Positions 23,257 through 31,024 of a stretch of DNA of 64,000 bases are shown piece by piece. The notes under the pieces are model-generated. The model did not search any database. It had not been told where the DNA came from and worked only from the letters and a program-made list of their open reading frames with translations. This stretch comes from M0108 sp937862735. GTDB lineage: Bacteria; Pseudomonadota; Gammaproteobacteria; Chromatiales; Chromatiaceae. The position numbers and the translations under genes were made by a program. Numbering within the stretch: the stretch's first letter is position 1; every line of letters begins with the position of its first letter. The stretch spans positions 50,454-114,453 of the forward strand of contig CALMDH010000138.1 of assembly GCA_937862735.1 (NCBI GenBank), written 5' to 3'.

Positions 23257-25203
23257 ATGCCTCGGAGGCTTGATAAACCCGCCCCCAACCTCACCCGGTT
23301 GCGCCTGGTCCTGTTCCGGATCCTGTGGCTGACCGGCCTCGTGGTGGCGGGGATGATGGCCGCCCCCGCCGGCGCGGCGGGGCCCGCGCTGCGGGATCTG
23401 GCGGTTCTGGTGGACCCGGCGGGGGAGGAGACACTCGCCAGCGTCCTCGCGGCCGCGCCGGAACGCTTCACGCCCTTGCCCAGCGGCAACCTGGTCGCCG
23501 GCTACACCCGCCGGGTGCACTGGTTGCGCTTCACCCTGGACGCGCCCGCCGGCGAATGGATCCTGGACATCCTGCCACCCTTTCTCGATGACCTGCGCCT
23601 GTATGAGCCCGACCCCGGGCGGCCTGGGGTCTTCCGCGAGCGCCGGGCGGGCCTTGGCCTGCCCATCACGGAAGGGCAAATCCCCTACCGCGGTATCGCC
23701 TTTCGGCTGGCGCAGCCCGACGACCAGCCGCGCACCTATTATCTGCGCCTGGCCACCACGGGTAGTTCCATCCTGGTGCCGCGCCTCTGGGCCCCCGTCG
23801 CCTTCCATGCCCATGACACCCTGGAGGCGAGCCTGCTCCTCGCCGGTCTGGCGGTGTTGCTGACCGTCATGCTGCTGGCCCTGAATCACTGGTTCTGGCT
23901 GCGCGATCCCCTTTCCCCCTGGTTTCTGGCGTATGTCGGCTGCATGTTTCTGAACCTGCTCGGCAGCTTCGGGTTCGTGGCGCAGTATCTGTTACCGAAC
24001 GCCCCCCTGATCAACCGCCACTGGCTCGGGGTCTTCGCCCTCGGGGCCATCGCCTTTGGCAACGGTTTCTATCGGCTGCTCTTCAACATCGACCGCCGCC
24101 ACCGGTTGCTCTACCGGCTCTACTGGGCGGGCATCGTCGTGCCACTGCTGGGCATTCCCCTGGTGTTGCTGGGTTACCGCACCGAGGTGATATCGCCGAT
24201 GCTCAACGCCGTCATCCTGATGAATGGCGTCGGCCTCTATCTCAGCCTGCGCCTCTGGCGGCGCCGGGAACCGGGCAGCGGCTTCATGTTCAGCGCCAAT
24301 CTGATCAGCATGCTGGGCATCCTGGTGACGATCCTGCATCTGCTGGGCTATATCCACGCGGGCCTGCCACCCCTCTACAGCCTGCACGTCGCCAGCCTGG
24401 GGACGGTGCTGGCGCTCTATCTGGCGATCGGGGCCCGCTTCCGGGGGCTACGCGAAGAGCGCCAACGGGCCCAGGATCGGGCGCGGCGAGCCCAGGCCGA
24501 GGCGGAACGGGAACGCGCCGCCCGTGAGGAGCAGCGCGGGCTCTTCGCCATGATCAGCCACGAGATCAAGACCCCCCTGACCATGATCGATGGCGCCGTC
24601 CAGTCCCTCCAGGCCCTGGTGCCACCCGCGCCCGAGGTCGACCGGCGCCACGAGCGCATCCGCCGGGCCGTGAGCCGGATCAACGCCCTGGTGGAAAAGA
24701 CCCTGGAATACGACCGCATCGGCCACGAGACCCAGACCCTGGAACATCGGATATCCCTCGATCTGGGGCGTCTGACCCACAGCGTGATTGCCGGTTACGG
24801 CCTGCCCGTCACCCGCCTGGCCCTGACGGTGGATGGCCCCGTCCCGATCATCGGCAACCCCAACCTGATCGAGGTCCTGCTGGCCAATCTGGTGGACAAC
24901 GCCCTGAAATACTCCCCCGAGGACACCCAGGTGACCGTCACCCTGGGTATCACACGACAGGCAGCCTTCCTGGAGGTCCGGGACCGGGGTCCCGGCATTC
25001 CGCCGCCCTTGCGCCCCATCCTCTTCGACCGCTATGTGCGCGGGCAAAATGTCGGTGATATACCCGGCGCCGGCCTGGGTCTCTACCTGGTGCGGCGCAT
25101 CGCCCGCTGGCATGACGGCGAGGTTGAGTGTCTGGAGCGTGAGGCCGGGGGTGCCTGTCTGCGAGTGACCCTGCCGCTCAGCTCACGGAAGGAAATGGCC
25201 TGA
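23257..25203 (+). CDS. 7TM-DISM sensor histidine kinase
   Basis: A 648-residue membrane kinase: signal peptide (about 18-42), periplasmic 7TMR-DISMED2-type domain (45-185) containing the typical Trp-Leu-Arg-Phe-Thr-Leu, seven hydrophobic helices (about 188-390), a coiled coil rich in Arg, Ala and Glu (390-430), HisKA with MISHEIKTPL (His near 433) and a HATPase with Asn box (LVDNALKYS) and G boxes (DRGPGIP, GAGLGLYL). DISM periplasmic domains commonly bind carbohydrate-like ligands. No regulator gene is adjacent; the OmpR-type regulator at 28391 is a possible partner. A 21-codon reading frame at 23208-23273 overlaps the start and could couple translation. Confidence 0.87.
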   Translation: MPRRLDKPAPNLTRLRLVLFRILWLTGLVVAGMMAAPAGAAGPALRDLAVLVDPAGEETLASVLAAAPERFTPLPSGNLVAGYTRRVHWLRFTLDAPAGEWILDILPPFLDDLRLYEPDPGRPGVFRERRAGLGLPITEGQIPYRGIAFRLAQPDDQPRTYYLRLATTGSSILVPRLWAPVAFHAHDTLEASLLLAGLAVLLTVMLLALNHWFWLRDPLSPWFLAYVGCMFLNLLGSFGFVAQYLLPNAPLINRHWLGVFALGAIAFGNGFYRLLFNIDRRHRLLYRLYWAGIVVPLLGIPLVLLGYRTEVISPMLNAVILMNGVGLYLSLRLWRRREPGSGFMFSANLISMLGILVTILHLLGYIHAGLPPLYSLHVASLGTVLALYLAIGARFRGLREERQRAQDRARRAQAEAERERAAREEQRGLFAMISHEIKTPLTMIDGAVQSLQALVPPAPEVDRRHERIRRAVSRINALVEKTLEYDRIGHETQTLEHRISLDLGRLTHSVIAGYGLPVTRLALTVDGPVPIIGNPNLIEVLLANLVDNALKYSPEDTQVTVTLGITRQAAFLEVRDRGPGIPPPLRPILFDRYVRGQNVGDIPGAGLGLYLVRRIARWHDGEVECLEREAGGACLRVTLPLSSRKEMA

Positions 25204-25229
25204 GGGAGTTCTGAGAGCCTGTCCGGGAT

Positions 25230-25306
25230 TCACTTCACTGTCTTGAACAGACGTTTCAATTCACCTTTGCCATAGAGCACCCCTTCATAATCGGCCTGCC
25301 AGCGGC
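25230..25306 (-). pseudogene. C-terminal remnant of an unidentified gene
   Basis: On the minus strand a frame reads Gly-Arg-Trp-Gln-Ala-Asp-Tyr-Glu-Gly-Val-Leu-Tyr-Gly-Lys-Gly-Glu-Leu-Lys before TGA. It looks like the tail of a real protein with no body upstream, consistent with the decayed surroundings. The parent family is not recognised. Confidence 0.25.
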
Positions 25307-25367
25307 CAACTGGGACTGCGAGAGCCGCGCTGACCAACCCCCCAGCGGGTGGCGCGTCCACCGGCGT

Positions 25368-26173
25368 TCAGGCGCGAATCACGCTAATGGCGCGTCCGCC
25401 GGGGCTGACCTGTTCGCTGGTCGTGGTCCGTTCGGCGATGGGCGGCTGATGGGCACGCCGGTCGAAGATCACCAGCCAGCCGCTTTCCAGCCCCAACCCG
25501 GCCAGATAGGCATCGAGCTGGCCCAACCCCTGGGCGAGCGGATCGGGCGCGCCGTCGCGCCAGACCTAGAGTTCCATCCCCAGCGTTACCGCCCCGTAAC
25601 GTAGACAGAGATCCATCCGCCCCATACCGATGGCGTATTCGCGCTCCAGGGTGCCGCCGCCGTTGATCATCCGGTGCAGAAAGGCCATCAGCATCAGATG
25701 CGGGGCGATCTCGTGATAGGGCGCGCTCTTGAGCAGCGGTTCTCCATGCAGCCGCCAGAAGTCCAAAAAGGCCGCCAGCAGGGCCTCCGGGTTCAGCGAG
25801 CCATCCGGATTCAGCCAGGTGGGGCTGATCCGTGGCAACGAATCTTGCGGCCCGCTGGCCAGGGCGCGCGGAAGGACTTCGCGATAGATGGGAATGGCCA
25901 CTACCAGCCCACCGGCACCGTCGCGGCGCAGCAGCCCCAGATCGACCAGATACTGGCGGTCGTCCTCGGCCACCGCGCCCAGCTCGGTGCCGGCCAGCAT
26001 CGGCTCGATGATCCGCCGCACCCGTGGCTCTTGCAATTTGTGAGCGAACTGATCGAGATGGGTGACCCGCTCGACGATCATCGCCGGATCTCGTCGAGAT
26101 CCCAGCGCGACAGGGGCGGCAGGTTGTAGTGGTCGTCGGGACGGACCGGGCCTTCGGTAGTGAAGAAGCGCAT
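25368..26173 (-). pseudogene. Gutted AAA-ATPase/PD-(D/E)XK nuclease family gene
   Basis: The first 31 codons from 26173 (Met-Arg-Phe-Phe-Thr-Thr-Glu-Gly-Pro-Val, then Leu-Pro-Pro-Leu-Ser-Arg-Trp-Asp-Leu-Asp-Glu-Ile) match the N-terminus of a common AAA-ATPase plus nuclease family (DUF1703-like). Near 26085 the frame jumps straight to a region that normally follows the ATPase domain (Ile-Val-Glu-Arg-Val-Thr-His-Leu-Asp-Gln), so Walker A and B are gone. At 25566-25568 an in-frame TAG replaces the Lys of the nuclease Glu-x-Lys motif (Met-Glu-Leu-stop-Val-Trp-Arg), after which the frame continues intact to TGA at 25368. Two independent lesions make it a clear pseudogene. Confidence 0.8.
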
Positions 26174-26489
26174 GGGGCACATCGAGGTCGGGGAACGCGA
26201 CGAGCTTAGCATCCTCCCTTTGGATCTGGCCGACAGCAGAATGTCTCGACCTGCCCGGTCAAGGCGCGCCCGCCCACCGCGGCGAAGCACCGGCCAGTTC
26301 GATCGACTCACTTGCAACCCAGGGTGGTGGCGCCTGGACCATCCTGTGCGGGATCGCGTGCTTGACTGGCAGCGGCACATTTTGATCTGACTGAGGACGT
26401 GCGCCTGACTCCCGGAAACGCGAATAGAAAAGGGCGTTGACGCTTAGGGAGGGCTGAACGGCTGCCAGCCCTCCCCGCGGTTGGCGCGG
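26174..26489. other. Intergenic region, 316 bases
   Basis: No gene is supported here. The plus strand has a short frame ending Asp-His-Pro-Val-Arg-Asp-Arg-Val-Leu-Asp-Trp-Gln near 26388, possibly another gene remnant. A strong hairpin lies at 26447-26475. Confidence 0.4.
26447..26475 (-). terminator. Hairpin after the unknown lipoprotein gene
   Basis: GGGAGGGCTG (26447-26456) and CAGCCCTCCC (26466-26475) form a perfect 10-bp stem with a 9-base loop, 15 bases past the stop codon of the lipoprotein gene. The U-tract (CCCTTTTC on the minus strand) is about 15 bases further on, so termination efficiency is uncertain. Confidence 0.5.
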
Positions 26490-27983
26490 CTATTCCTGCA
26501 CGGTCATGTTTTGCGGTGGGAAGGAGACCTGGAGATTGAAGGTATGGTCATCGTAGTCCGAGTAGGCGAGGACGGGAACGGAAACGGGAGGATCACCGCT
26601 GCCATTGAGATAGCATTGCATCATGATGGCCGGATCACCCCAGGCCGAGGCGCGGTAGGACCCATTCTGGGCGCCGAGACCCAGCATCCACCAGTTCTGG
26701 AAGGCAACCGATTGGGCATCTTGCGTGAACTTTGTATATGACTGCACCGCTTGCGCGGCTTCTGGCAAGTCATCCCCATCCGAGGCGATGAACTTCGCCC
26801 AATCGGCGAAGGTATCGGCTAGATCCTTGATCGTGTCGAACAGGGCTTTCCAGGTGTCATTGGAGCCTTGCGCCAGGGAGAAGTCATTGCAGTAGAAATT
26901 GCCGTTGGGGGTATCGATGCCCAAGTCGACGCCGAAGCCAAAGTTGAGTTGCTGCCCCAGATGGGTGTTGTTCGACTGTGACTCATCGGGGTCATTCTCG
27001 TCGATGACGTCGGCGGCAAAAATGGTGACGGGGGAGGAAAAGCCGCCATCATTCAGATAGCTCTGGTAGTCGTTCGCGACCTCGCTGGTCTGGTGACGCC
27101 CCACCACCAGATCGATACCGATGACATTGGGTCCGCTGATGTCGCCCTCATCCATGCCGATTTGCGGTTCGTTGTTGTCGGGGTTCTGGCCATCCGAAAC
27201 CGACAACCAGTTGTTGTTCATCCAATAGTTATCAATCGCCAGTGGATTCCCCTGATAGTCATAAATGACCAGGTTGACCCGGTTGTCATGGTTGGTTTCC
27301 CCAAGCAGGCCCGGGGAGTTGTCTGCGTCCTTGGGCGAGTCCCCATCGGGGGTCGGATCCTGGTAATCCACGCCCAGGTTCCCGAGCACGGCCTTGCCGC
27401 GGTCAAGGCTATCCTGCAAGGGTTCCGTGAGCTTGTTGTTCTCGTCGACAAACTCGCCCAGCCGCTCCCGTCCCGAGGCGAGGCTGACGGCTTTGGTCTT
27501 GCCGTTATAGGGTTGCAGAGCCAGGGCGATGGCGGCATCCCCTTGGCCGAGATCCACGACATTGAGCCGTTGCATCAGGACCTGATCGACGATGATGAAT
27601 TCATCCGTCCCGGGACGGCCGAAAGACAGTGAGTCGAGGATCGCCATCAGGGCCCAGGCCTCGGTTTTCGACGCCGTCAGGTCATAGAGGGTGACCACCC
27701 CGTCGCCGAGGTCCGTGACGGCGGCTTCCAGGTGCATGTCCCCAAACTTGAAGGTACAGGTCCGGCCGACTTCATAGATAAAGTGGCCTAGCCGGCCGGT
27801 GCGGCCCTGTTGCCCACCACAGGTGTAGGGGACGTTCTCCAGAAGACCGCTGTGCAGGTAGCCAACCTCCTTGATCAGGGGCAGGGGGGGGGAGTCGCTG
27901 TCGGAACCGCAACCGGCCAAACCGGCGATCGCCAAGGGTAAGACGCTGAGAAGCTGACGCTTGGGCGTGAAGACTGTTGTCAT
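26490..27983 (-). CDS. Large secreted lipoprotein, unknown function
   Basis: A 497-residue lipoprotein: lipobox Leu-Ala-Gly-Cys near residue 25 followed by a Ser/Asp/Pro linker. The mature protein is acidic and rich in Asp, Asn and Gly, with Asp-Gly/Asp-Asn loops (for example DPTPDGDSPKDADN near 215) that could bind Ca2+. It has four to five Cys residues. No enzyme motif or known domain is recognised. The start at 27983 is the Met that gives the signal peptide; the frame is open further upstream without supporting features. GC content is lower than the flanking housekeeping genes. It faces away from the regulator at 28391, across an inverted repeat. Confidence 0.7.
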   Translation of the reverse strand: MTTVFTPKRQLLSVLPLAIAGLAGCGSDSDSPPLPLIKEVGYLHSGLLENVPYTCGGQQGRTGRLGHFIYEVGRTCTFKFGDMHLEAAVTDLGDGVVTLYDLTASKTEAWALMAILDSLSFGRPGTDEFIIVDQVLMQRLNVVDLGQGDAAIALALQPYNGKTKAVSLASGRERLGEFVDENNKLTEPLQDSLDRGKAVLGNLGVDYQDPTPDGDSPKDADNSPGLLGETNHDNRVNLVIYDYQGNPLAIDNYWMNNNWLSVSDGQNPDNNEPQIGMDEGDISGPNVIGIDLVVGRHQTSEVANDYQSYLNDGGFSSPVTIFAADVIDENDPDESQSNNTHLGQQLNFGFGVDLGIDTPNGNFYCNDFSLAQGSNDTWKALFDTIKDLADTFADWAKFIASDGDDLPEAAQAVQSYTKFTQDAQSVAFQNWWMLGLGAQNGSYRASAWGDPAIMMQCYLNGSGDPPVSVPVLAYSDYDDHTFNLQVSFPPQNMTVQE

Positions 27984-28390
27984 GTCGGGTGTCTCGTTGG
28001 GCTGATAGTGACCCTCTGACCGTTTTGGGGGAATGGCCGGATCGCGAGGGACCGTGCCTGGCGGTGGGGAGATGATCAGGGTATGGCCACGCATATCCGG
28101 CTTGCGCCGGACCCGCCTTCGCTTGGCCAACGCGGCATAGCCGGATGGCGTCGCTGGCAACCCTGGCGGTCTCTCCTTCGCCTTGGGGCCAGGTGAAACT
28201 AGCAAAAGCGTGAAATAGAAACCTAACAAATCCCAACAAGCGCGCGGCATGCGCCTGGCTTGCCAGTCGGGTCGTTGCAGGTCGGTTCCCGACAAGCACG
28301 GCGTGGGCTGTTGGGATTTGTTAGGTTTCTTGGCGCCGGAGTCGCTAAGCTGGCAGCAACTTCGCCGCCTTTGCCGGACCTTAGCCCGCC
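27984..28390. other. Divergent intergenic region, 407 bases
   Basis: This separates the lipoprotein (minus) and regulator (plus) genes. It contains the inverted-repeat element at 28217-28330. The part at about 28080-28190 contains a CCTTCGCTTGGCCAACGCGG motif of the kind seen in small dispersed repeats. No promoter stands out. Confidence 0.4.
28217..28330. mobile_element. 114-bp inverted-repeat element, MITE-like
   Basis: A perfect 22-bp inverted repeat, starting AGAAACCTAACAAATCCC at 28217-28238 and mirrored at 28309-28330, encloses 70 bp of GC-rich sequence with no coding frame. The arms are AT-richer than the surroundings. No target-site duplication is obvious. It may be a non-autonomous transposable element or a large cruciform/RNA hairpin in the leader of the regulator gene. 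Confidence 0.6.
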
Positions 28391-29086
28391 ATGCTTACCG
28401 TTGCCGTCGTTGAAGACAATGCCGATGTCCTGGATGACGTCCTCTTCAACCTGGGCCGCATGGGCTTCCAGGCCAGCGGTTTCACCGATGGCGCGGCCCT
28501 GGACGCCGCCTTGGCCACCGGTCAGGCCTGGCCGGTGTTGGTCCTGGATCTGGGCCTGCCGGGTGAGGATGGCCTCTCCATCGCCCGCCGCCTGCGCCAG
28601 AGCTACCCAGCGGTTGGCATCATTGCCCTGACCGCCCGGGGGCGGTTGGACGACCGGGTCGCGGGGCTGAACGAGGGCTTCGACCTATACCTGGTCAAGC
28701 CCGTCGACATGGTCGAACTGGCGGCGGCCATCCGCGCCGTCGCCAGGCGGGTCACCCAGATCGGCCTGACCACGCCCCAGTGGCGTCTGAACCCCTTGGA
28801 ACCTTCCCTCATCCGCCCCGATGGTGAGCGCCTGCCGTTGGCGGTGCATGAATACCATTTGCTAGCGGCCCTGGCGGCCGGGGCCGCCGATCAGCCGGTC
28901 TCCCGCGAGGAACTGATGCGGGCCATGGGTAAGGACCCCGAGACCTACGACCCCCGCGCCCTGGAGGTCGTCCTCAGCCGGTTGCGGGCCAAACTCGGCG
29001 AGCTGGGGCCACTCAAGGCTGTGCGCGGCCAGGGCTATCGGTTCAATGCCCGGCTGGTCATGGATGCAGGTGTCAATATTCACTAG
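28391..29086 (+). CDS. OmpR-family response regulator
   Basis: A 231-residue regulator: receiver domain (1-118) with VVEDNADV, phospho-acceptor Asp in LVLDLGLPGEDG (near 54), Thr in ALTARGR and Lys in YLVKPVD; then a winged-helix DNA-binding domain (about 130-225) ending VRGQGYRF. No kinase is adjacent; the DISM kinase at 23257 is the nearest candidate partner. It is 29 bases upstream of the choloylglycine-hydrolase-family gene, perhaps one transcript. Confidence 0.87.
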   Translation: MLTVAVVEDNADVLDDVLFNLGRMGFQASGFTDGAALDAALATGQAWPVLVLDLGLPGEDGLSIARRLRQSYPAVGIIALTARGRLDDRVAGLNEGFDLYLVKPVDMVELAAAIRAVARRVTQIGLTTPQWRLNPLEPSLIRPDGERLPLAVHEYHLLAALAAGAADQPVSREELMRAMGKDPETYDPRALEVVLSRLRAKLGELGPLKAVRGQGYRFNARLVMDAGVNIH

Positions 29087-29115
29087 CCGGACCTTGGGTC
29101 CATTTGGAGGACGAT

Positions 29116-30504
29116 ATGCCGAGGCTCATCGCTGCCCTGCTTGCCGGATTGTTGATATGGCTGGTTGCGCCACCGATACTGGCTTGTTCAAACGTTTTCG
29201 TTACGGCCAGGGATGAGCTGTTTCCTCAGCAGATTTTCGCCGCGGTAGCGCGGAGCATGGATTTCGAGGAGATTACCGGGAACTCCTTTGGCTATGGTCT
29301 GAAAGGGGTGCAAAACGTCAGTAACATCAATATGTATCCGCCGGTCAATCCGGCTCGATGGGCGAACGTCCATGCCTTTGCCGGCCAGACCGCCGTCTAT
29401 ACCTCGATCATGACGGATGGTGTCAATAATGCGGGACTCTATGTCGGTCTCCTAGAATTACCCGGGGTGACCAAATTTCCCGACTATAACCCAGAGGATC
29501 CACGGCCGGAACTGGGGGTGATGAATGCCTTGATCTATGCCCTCGGGACTTCCGCGAGTGTCGCGGATGCACTGGATAACCTCAAGGAAAACCAATTGGT
29601 CATCAATGCCGGGTCAATCCTCGATGTGGTATTCGCCGGCTTCCCTTTCCATTTGTCGCTGCGCGACAAGTATGGCGATAGCGCGGTGATCGAGTGGGTG
29701 GATGGCTCTACTCACTATTACTACCATCAGGCCTTTACGGACAAGGTGGTCCTGACCATTGATCGTTATCCTGATTTTGAGATCAGCGAGTTTACCAATT
29801 CCCAAGCGGCGATTCTGACCAATGCGCCCCCCTATGATTGGCACCTGACCGAGGCCGCCAAGTCTCCCTGGATGGATATGATCACGGGTAATACCGACCA
29901 AACCTGGCAAGCGGACGGCAAGGATCTCTATATGAACGGCTCCCGCCTGGTGGGCCTGCCTGGAGACTTCACTTCTCCCAGCCGGTTCATTCGCGGATCC
30001 GTCCTCTCCCGTCTGATGCCAGCGGTCAAGAGCCAGAATCAGGCCATGCAGGCGGCTTTCAGTATTCTCCAATCCCTGCAGGCCCCTGCCGGTTCCAGCC
30101 CGGACCCGACCATCTGGGTGAGCTGGGTCGATCTGGCACGAGGCATTTATCACTTCAGACCCGTCCTGTATCCAGTGACGATTCCCCTGGGTGATGACGA
30201 TGACGGTGTCCAAGAGTCCCTGCAATTGATCGAGACTCCCGCCCAAAAAGAAGCGCCCTGGCAAAGCGTGCATGTCAAAAGCCTCAAACGGGTACCTCCC
30301 GGAGGGGTCACCGTCAGGAGTCGCCTGGGCAGGCAAGTCCCCGAGGTTTTCAAAGGGATCGTTGAAACGCTCATTGAACAGTCCACGCCCGGACCTTCGA
30401 TCGTCGATGTCCATTTCGAGCGGAACCTGAAGCTTCGGAAAGGGGATGATGGTCCTGAGCTCGGTAGCCGCCAGCCATCCGCGCCCTCAGATTGCTGCCA
30501 ATGA
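29116..30504 (+). CDS. Exported linear amide C-N hydrolase (choloylglycine hydrolase family)
   Basis: A 462-residue Ntn-type hydrolase. A signal peptide ends Ile-Leu-Ala, leaving Cys as the first mature residue (Ala-Cys-Ser-Asn-Val-Phe), the catalytic N-terminal nucleophile of bile salt hydrolase, penicillin V acylase and acyl-homoserine-lactone acylase relatives. Arg-Ser-Met-Asp-Phe (near 48) and Asn-Asn-Ala-Gly-Leu-Tyr (near 100) match family positions. In a sulfur-bacterial setting, acylated amino acids or signal lactones are likelier substrates than bile salts. GGAGG sits five bases before the start at 29116, deciding it over a TTG at 29104. Lower GC than its neighbours suggests transfer. 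The C-terminal 40 residues end Cys-Cys-Gln. Confidence 0.82.
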   Translation: MPRLIAALLAGLLIWLVAPPILACSNVFVTARDELFPQQIFAAVARSMDFEEITGNSFGYGLKGVQNVSNINMYPPVNPARWANVHAFAGQTAVYTSIMTDGVNNAGLYVGLLELPGVTKFPDYNPEDPRPELGVMNALIYALGTSASVADALDNLKENQLVINAGSILDVVFAGFPFHLSLRDKYGDSAVIEWVDGSTHYYYHQAFTDKVVLTIDRYPDFEISEFTNSQAAILTNAPPYDWHLTEAAKSPWMDMITGNTDQTWQADGKDLYMNGSRLVGLPGDFTSPSRFIRGSVLSRLMPAVKSQNQAMQAAFSILQSLQAPAGSSPDPTIWVSWVDLARGIYHFRPVLYPVTIPLGDDDDGVQESLQLIETPAQKEAPWQSVHVKSLKRVPPGGVTVRSRLGRQVPEVFKGIVETLIEQSTPGPSIVDVHFERNLKLRKGDDGPELGSRQPSAPSDCCQ

Positions 30505-30541
30505 GTGATAGCCCTGCGCATGTCATCCGAAGGGAATAAGA

Positions 30542-30707
30542 ATGACCGGTAACTTGGCGGACCATGCACGCATTCGCGCTCCGAGAACACAGGGCGGCTC
30601 GTCCTGACAGCCCTCATCGACCCCTTGATGACCCATGGCTTGAGGCCGATGTCAGCGGTAATGGCTACTCGTCCGTGCGCCTACTGGGAGATGCGGATAT
30701 GCCTTGA
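30542..30707 (+). pseudogene. Collapsed duplicate of the FISUMP lipoprotein gene
   Basis: It begins Met-Thr-Gly-Asn-Leu-Ala-Asp-His, like Met-Thr-Gly-Asn-Ser-Ala-Asn-His of the gene at 31025, and after a +1 frameshift continues Gly-Arg-Leu-Val-Leu-Thr-Ala-Leu (gene: Gly-Arg-Leu-Val-Leu-Ala-Ala-Leu). It ends Ser-Val-Arg-Leu-Leu-Gly-Asp-Ala-Asp-Met-Pro-stop against Ser-Val-Arg-Cys-Leu-Ala-Asp-Ala-Asp-Gln-Pro-stop. Only the two ends remain; the roughly 900-bp middle has been deleted. Confidence 0.7.
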
Positions 30708-30791
30708 GCCCTGAACCGAGCATTTTCGGTTGTGAACACCCTGGTCGGGAACGCAACCATGGCGGCTTAATGATAAAAGAGGTAACAACTC

Positions 30792-30851
30792 ATGACGGTT
30801 AGCACCGCGGCGCCTATTAGCATCCTGGCCAGCCTGCTGCTTTTTTCATAG
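30792..30851 (+). pseudogene. Truncated signal-peptide fragment
   Basis: A 19-codon frame (Met-Thr-Val-Ser-Thr-Ala-Ala-Pro, then Leu-Ala-Ser-Leu-Leu-Leu-Phe) with AGAGG upstream resembles the start of a secreted protein cut off by TAG. It is probably the remnant of another secreted protein gene; a real tiny hydrophobic peptide cannot be excluded. Confidence 0.25.
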
Positions 30852-31024
30852 TGGGGACCAAAAGGATTACATTTTCTATATTGCGAAAAATATGTGAGCG
30901 GAAAAGCGGAGCCCAGAAGCCGAATACAACCCCCGTGCGTCTAGGTGAGTTGCCACCTCGGCTCCTTTCCCCTGTATTTCCCGCTTGCCAATCATTCCGC
31001 CTTTATGCCATTCGGAGAAGAACC

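Noticed and set aside
23208..23273. A 21-codon gene overlapping the sensor kinase start
   Set aside because: No ribosome-binding site or family is visible; noted only as a possible coupling leader.
28080..28190. Transposase fragment upstream of the lipoprotein gene
   Set aside because: The open frame contains Arg-rich phrases, but they look like translated GC-rich repeat sequence, not a transposase domain.
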